Assembly (NCBI GenBank): GCA_039908285.1
Contig: JAMOBE010000147.1
Coordinates: forward strand, 1 to 6,191
DNA: 6,191 nucleotides
Reading direction: 5' to 3'
Source of the DNA: JAMOBE01 sp039908285
Lineage (GTDB): Bacteria > Pseudomonadota > Alphaproteobacteria > Rhodospirillales > Rhodospirillaceae
A program made the translations under genes and the position numbers. The notes under the pieces were generated by a model, which had not been told where the DNA came from, ran no database searches, and saw only the letters and a list, made by a program, of their open reading frames with translations. Below, one piece after another: positions 4,930 through 6,191 of the stretch (position 1 is its first letter; the number at the start of each line of letters is the position of its first letter).

Positions 4930-6110
4930 CAATTGCCGATACCGGTACCGGTACCGGTAACAGCGCGGGCCAGGGCCTGTTCGAGAAGGCGGATGTCCTC
5001 CGCGGGAGCGCCAAGGTCTGCAAGCGATCGCAGGGAGCGGGCGGCGCGACCGTAGTCCCCGGCCTTCAGATAGGCGAGGCCGGCGCCATAGTGGGCGGTG
5101 GCGGCCCCGGCCGCATCGCCGCCCTCGTGCAGGGCCAGGCCAAGGTGATGATAGGCGAAGCCGCTGGAAGGCTCCCGCTCCAGGGCCATCTGGAAGGCGG
5201 CCACCGCCCGCTCCGTCTCGCCACGTTCGAGCGCCAGGGCACCCAGCGCGCTGTAGGCGTCGGCCCGAGCGGGATCGGCGGCGATCGCCGACAGGAAGGC
5301 CTGCTCGGCCCCCGCCCGATCGCCGGCATGGACGAGGAGCCGCCCCTTGAGGGCCAGAGCCTGACCGTCGTGCGGAGTCGCGGCCAGCGCCAGGTCGACC
5401 TGCCGCCGGGCCTCGGCGTGGTCCCCGGCGGCGAAGGCCCGCTCAGCCTGGTCGCGAGGCGTAATAGCCGGCGACGCCTTGGCCGGGGGCGCCTTGACCG
5501 GCGGGGAAGACGCCGGGTCCTGGAACGGGGCCTCCACGTCGTCGGGGATGGTGGCCACCAGATCCTGGGCCAGCCGGTCAATGACCGACAGGCGGATGCG
5601 ATCGCCCATGTTGCGGGCGGCGTCATAGACTCCCATGGCCAGGGCGATGGGCGACAGGGGGATGGCCCCGCCGTTGCTGGCGACGGTGTGGCGGCCGGTC
5701 CACAGCACGACGCCGTCGTCGGCCCGCACCACCCGCACCTCGGCTCCCACCGCCACCCGCGACCACACGCCGAGATACTGCGAGGCGTCCTCCACCAGGT
5801 GGCCCGTCAGCAGGGCGGAGCAGCCGAGCGTCCGGCCGAGGTCCGCGTGATTGCCGGTACGGCCGGCCTCCACGTCGACGCGCTTCAGTTCGACGTCCCG
5901 CCGCCCCTGGGGGGCCAGATGGCCGTACAGCGCCCGGCGCAGGTCACCACCGCCGCCCCCCCCACCGCCCCCACCGTCCTTGAGCGGCAGGAGGGCGATG
6001 CAGTCGGGCGGCCCCTTGCGCCAGGCCTCGGTAACGCCCCCCTCGACCCGGGTGGCCAACGGATCCAGCGGATCGACGCCACAGGCCGCCAGCGCCAAGA
6101 GCGAGAGCAT
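4929..6110 (-). CDS. GNA1162/DUF799-like lipoprotein with C-terminal TPR domain
   Basis: From ATG 6110 this encodes 393 aa: MLSLLALAACGVDP, with lipobox LAAC (C10), then a (Gly)10 run (46-55). A globular domain (about 56-190) contains GCSALLTGHLVE, VGAEVRVVRADDGVVLWTGRH and SPIALAMGVYDAARN, and resembles GNA1162/DUF799 lipoproteins (related to the CsgG/LpoB-type fold). A Pro/Ala linker (195-217) leads to three to four TPR-like repeats (221-365; AERAFAAGDHAEARR, AYSALGALALERGETERAVAAFQ, AYHHLGLALHEGGDAAGA). It is probably an envelope scaffold acting with the LPP20-like lipoprotein 11 bp downstream. The start is uncertain: only nine residues precede the cysteine and none is basic. The frame stays open to 6191 only through an intergenic repeat. 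GTG 6142 (MKRAALGG) in another frame would supply a better signal-peptide start if there is a 1-nt frameshift. Domain assignment is from pattern. Confidence 0.7.
   Translation of the reverse strand: MLSLLALAACGVDPLDPLATRVEGGVTEAWRKGPPDCIALLPLKDGGGGGGGGGGDLRRALYGHLAPQGRRDVELKRVDVEAGRTGNHADLGRTLGCSALLTGHLVEDASQYLGVWSRVAVGAEVRVVRADDGVVLWTGRHTVASNGGAIPLSPIALAMGVYDAARNMGDRIRLSVIDRLAQDLVATIPDDVEAPFQDPASSPPVKAPPAKASPAITPRDQAERAFAAGDHAEARRQVDLALAATPHDGQALALKGRLLVHAGDRAGAEQAFLSAIAADPARADAYSALGALALERGETERAVAAFQMALEREPSSGFAYHHLGLALHEGGDAAGAATAHYGAGLAYLKAGDYGRAARSLRSLADLGAPAEDIRLLEQALARAVTGTGTGIGN
4940..4958. repeat. 6-bp x3 tandem repeat at the 3' end of the TPR lipoprotein gene
   Basis: TACCGG is repeated three times plus one base (4940-4958), encoding Thr-Gly-Thr-Gly-Thr-Gly just before the C-terminal IGN. 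The unit is an in-frame hexamer and partly self-complementary (ACCGGT). Confidence 0.85.
5946..5975 (-). repeat. Poly-glycine tract with a G8 homopolymer
   Basis: Ten consecutive Gly codons (GGT, GGG and GGC mixed) lie early in the TPR lipoprotein gene, between the N-terminal segment and the globular domain. The coding strand contains a run of eight G (5963-5956) and one of five G, both prone to slippage; a 1-nt change would truncate the protein. Its position suggests a flexible linker. Confidence 0.85.
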
Positions 6111-6143
6111 GGCGAGAACCCGCCTAAAGCCGCTCTCTTCACC

Positions 6144-6191
6144 CCCTCTCCCCCTCGAGGGGGAGAGGGCGGGGGTGAGGGGGTGGGGCAA
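6144..6191 (-). repeat. G/C-rich palindromic intergenic repeat, copy 2
   Basis: A perfect 26-bp palindrome (6144-6169, CCCTCTCCCCCTC and its complement) is flanked by a TCACCC-rich segment to the window edge. Read on the minus strand this is the common intergenic element translating as PHPLTPALSPSRGRG. It ends immediately beside GTG 6142, so its GGGGGAG supplies a Shine-Dalgarno-like sequence there. A 12-base string GGGGTGGGGCAA (6180-6191) also occurs at 116-127 near copy 1. Confidence 0.7.

Noticed and set aside
82..5055. Long open frames on the plus strand (for example 82-912, 909-1742, 1717-2616, 2556-3452, 3374-4429, 4207-5055)
   Set aside because: They run antisense to well-recognised minus-strand genes, have low-complexity His/Gly/Arg-rich translations with no recognisable domains, and are expected shadows in GC-rich DNA.
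5885..6142. GTG-started 85-codon frame (MKRAALGG...) as an independent gene
   Set aside because: After about ten residues the translation becomes Arg/Trp/Pro-rich out-of-frame sequence over the lipoprotein gene. Only its first codons are of interest, as a possible frameshifted start.
6111..6191. Extending the TPR lipoprotein to the window edge
   Set aside because: The added residues are the translation of an intergenic palindromic repeat, and the edge codon is TTG with no visible ribosome binding site in the window.

Overview
The window is a GC-rich stretch of a bacterial chromosome in which every credible gene lies on the minus strand, so transcription runs from high to low coordinates. Dense G/C-ending codons, the sfsA-map-radC gene block, and a bacterial relative of the mitochondrial complex I factor NDUFAF5 all point to an alphaproteobacterium. 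A Rhodospirillales/Magnetospirillum-like organism is my best guess; this is inference, because no rRNA or other marker gene is present.

Layout in transcription order. At 6191-6143 there is a G/C-rich palindromic intergenic repeat, of the kind that translates as 'PHPLTPALSPSRGRG'. Next come two predicted outer-membrane or periplasmic lipoproteins: a GNA1162/DUF799-like plus TPR protein (6110-4929) and an LPP20-like lipoprotein (4917-4228). They are followed by an NDUFAF5-family SAM-dependent protein (4198-3260), SfsA nuclease (3263-2553), type I methionine aminopeptidase (2556-1699) and the RadC JAMM-domain protein (1673-957). Gaps are 25-29 bp or 4-bp ATGA overlaps, so these six genes probably form one transcription unit with translational coupling. 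A 251-bp spacer (706-956) carries several inverted repeats and a plausible sigma70-type promoter for the last gene, a small excisionase/MerR-type helix-turn-helix protein with a coiled-coil tail (705-214). The final 213 bp (1-213) hold no gene. They contain a perfect 32-bp palindrome, a small hairpin and another copy of the G/C-rich hairpin repeat.

The genes do not make one obvious pathway. The lipoprotein pair looks like an envelope module. The NDUFAF5-like protein suggests respiratory complex I maturation. SfsA, Map and RadC are housekeeping genes that commonly travel together in this class. I see no mobile element, CRISPR array, defence system or clearly new multi-gene system.

The more unusual signals are at the DNA level. 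Three consecutive genes each end in an in-frame tandem repeat (6, 9 and 12 bp units), and the HTH gene has a similar internal 12-bp duplication. A four-tract G-quadruplex motif doubles as the ribosome binding site of radC. The first lipoprotein shows signs of a frameshifted start and has a poly-glycine tract containing a G8 run. The methyltransferase-like protein has an altered SAM-binding glycine motif.
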